Source: Paraniabella defluvii (GTDB taxonomy: Bacteria; Bacteroidota; Bacteroidia; Chitinophagales; Chitinophagaceae). From it: DNA of 64,000 nt. Numbering within the stretch: position 1 is the stretch's first letter; each line of letters opens with the position of its first letter. The stretch is taken from contig CP079215.1 in NCBI GenBank assembly GCA_019316985.1, positions 1,302,001 through 1,366,000 of the forward strand. The letters run 5' to 3'. Made by a program: the position numbers and the translations under genes. Shown here piece after piece: positions 63,326 through 64,000 of this stretch. A model generated the notes under the pieces. That model was not told the DNA's origin. It saw only the letters and a list, made by a program, of their open reading frames with translations, and searched no databases.

Positions 63326-63959
63326 CTATAAATTAGGTTGCGGTGTATAACGCAGGTAAGGTTTTACCACTTTACACCTTTAGGGAACTTCTGAATCGCA
63401 TCTTCAGTACTGATGGCTGGCACCACAATTACATCTTCTCCATGTGTCCAGTCTGCAGGAGTTGCCACGCTATGATTCGCTGTTAATTGCAAAGAATCCA
63501 GTACACGCAATACTTCAGTAAAGTTTCTACCTGTAGAAGCAGGATAAGTAATAATTAATTTTACTTTTTATCAGGGCCTATAATAAATAAAGAACGTACC
63601 GTTGCTTTTTCAGAAGCATTCGGGTGGATCATATCATATAAAGTTGCAATATTTCTTTCAGGATCGGCCAGAATAGGAAACTCTACGTTGGTGTTCTGAG
63701 TTTCATTGATGTCATTACGCCAGCCGAAATGGCTATCCAGCGGATCAACACTTACCGCTAATACTTTCGTATTACGCTTTGCAAATTCTTCTTTCAATAA
63801 AGCAGTTTTACCTAACTCGGTAGTACAAACCGGAGTATAATCTGCAGGGTGAGAGAACAAAATTCCCCAACCATCGCCTAAATACTCATGAAATTTAATT
63901 TCACCTTCGGTTGATTGCGCCGTAAAGTCTGGTGCGATATCGCCTAATCTTAATGACAT
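63326..63959 (-). CDS. Peroxiredoxin (1-Cys, Prx6-type)
   Basis: About 211 residues, breaks near 63565 and 63365. Peroxidatic Cys in SHPADYTPVCTTELG, then AVSVDPLDSHFGWRNDINET, FPILADPERNIATLYDMI and RSLFIIGPDKKVKLIITYPA. The C-terminal domain ends LRYTPQPNL, stop 63326-63328. No second resolving Cys is obvious. Detoxifies hydroperoxides; a likely partner of the sulfur cluster, first gene at the right edge. Confidence 0.9.
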
Positions 63960-63985
63960 AGTATTATAATTTTAAAAGTGGATGG

Positions 63986-63993
63986 CAAATATA
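63986..63993 (-). promoter_or_regulatory. -7 element (TATATTTG) for peroxiredoxin gene
   Basis: TAnnTTTG match 27 nt upstream of the start; the -33 region is outside the window. Confidence 0.45.
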
Positions 63994-64000
63994 AGTCATT

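Noticed and set aside
1..64000. Programmed frameshifting or widespread pseudogene decay
   Set aside because: Breaks differ in place and direction and sit in plain homopolymers across housekeeping genes; sequencing error explains them better.

Overview
The window is chromosomal DNA of a Bacteroidota bacterium, most likely family Chitinophagaceae (my inference). Pointers are the promoter element TAnnTTTG (one copy has TTTG exactly 19 nt upstream), CarboxypepD_reg-type TonB receptors, DUF5686, DUF6580 and 6-bladed beta-propeller proteins, a two-gene metH, and a class I RNR whose large subunit lacks the ATP-cone. No rRNA, tRNA, CRISPR array or prophage was recognised.

About two thirds of the longer genes are split across frames. 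Where I could compare the break with the expected protein, nearly all are one-base shortenings of homopolymers, while short genes are mostly intact. I read this as residual sequencing error and give each broken gene as one CDS over its full extent.

Layout. 1-6.2 kb: atpA (3' end outside), DUF4920, DUF6580, a large secreted protein with a possible caspase-like His/Cys pair, and an ABC exporter. 6.4-18 kb: GAF histidine kinase, methyltransferase, hydrolase, two SRPBCC/AraC/SDR accessory genes, CFI-box protein, Na+/H+ antiporter, flavodoxin-fold reductase, VOC protein and a hypothetical. 16.9-20.3 kb: a tightly spaced GDYXXLXY/DUF4401/DUF2157 membrane module with two small genes upstream. 20.7-29 kb: RDD, XAC2610-like and GyrI-like genes, nrdB-nrdA with a terminator, a cobalamin-riboswitch-like RNA on the opposite strand, erythromycin esterase and GNAT. 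29-36 kb: a RAYT transposase amid hairpin repeats, purH, a racemase, comEC, an alphaCTD-like protein, SRPBCC and an MBL hydrolase. 36-45 kb: DUF5686, SemiSWEET, RlpA, YqgE, an esterase, then metH in two genes separated by a GxxExxY gene bounded by imperfect inverted repeats. 45-49.5 kb: a beta-propeller/outer-membrane beta-barrel pair.

49.7-64 kb is a sulfur-assimilation cluster, all on the minus strand: peroxiredoxin, APS reductase, cysD, a four-helix-bundle insertion, cysN, SUMT, cysJ, sulfite reductase hemoprotein, cysE, a siroheme-synthase/TSUP-exporter fusion and a TonB receptor. Together they activate sulfate (CysDN), reduce APS to sulfite (APS reductase), reduce sulfite to sulfide (CysJ plus hemoprotein), make siroheme (SUMT plus the fusion protein) and make O-acetylserine (CysE). 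Two palindromes of form GTCYAY-N7-RTRGAC, one overlapping the -33 box, lie before the TonB receptor and are candidate operators.
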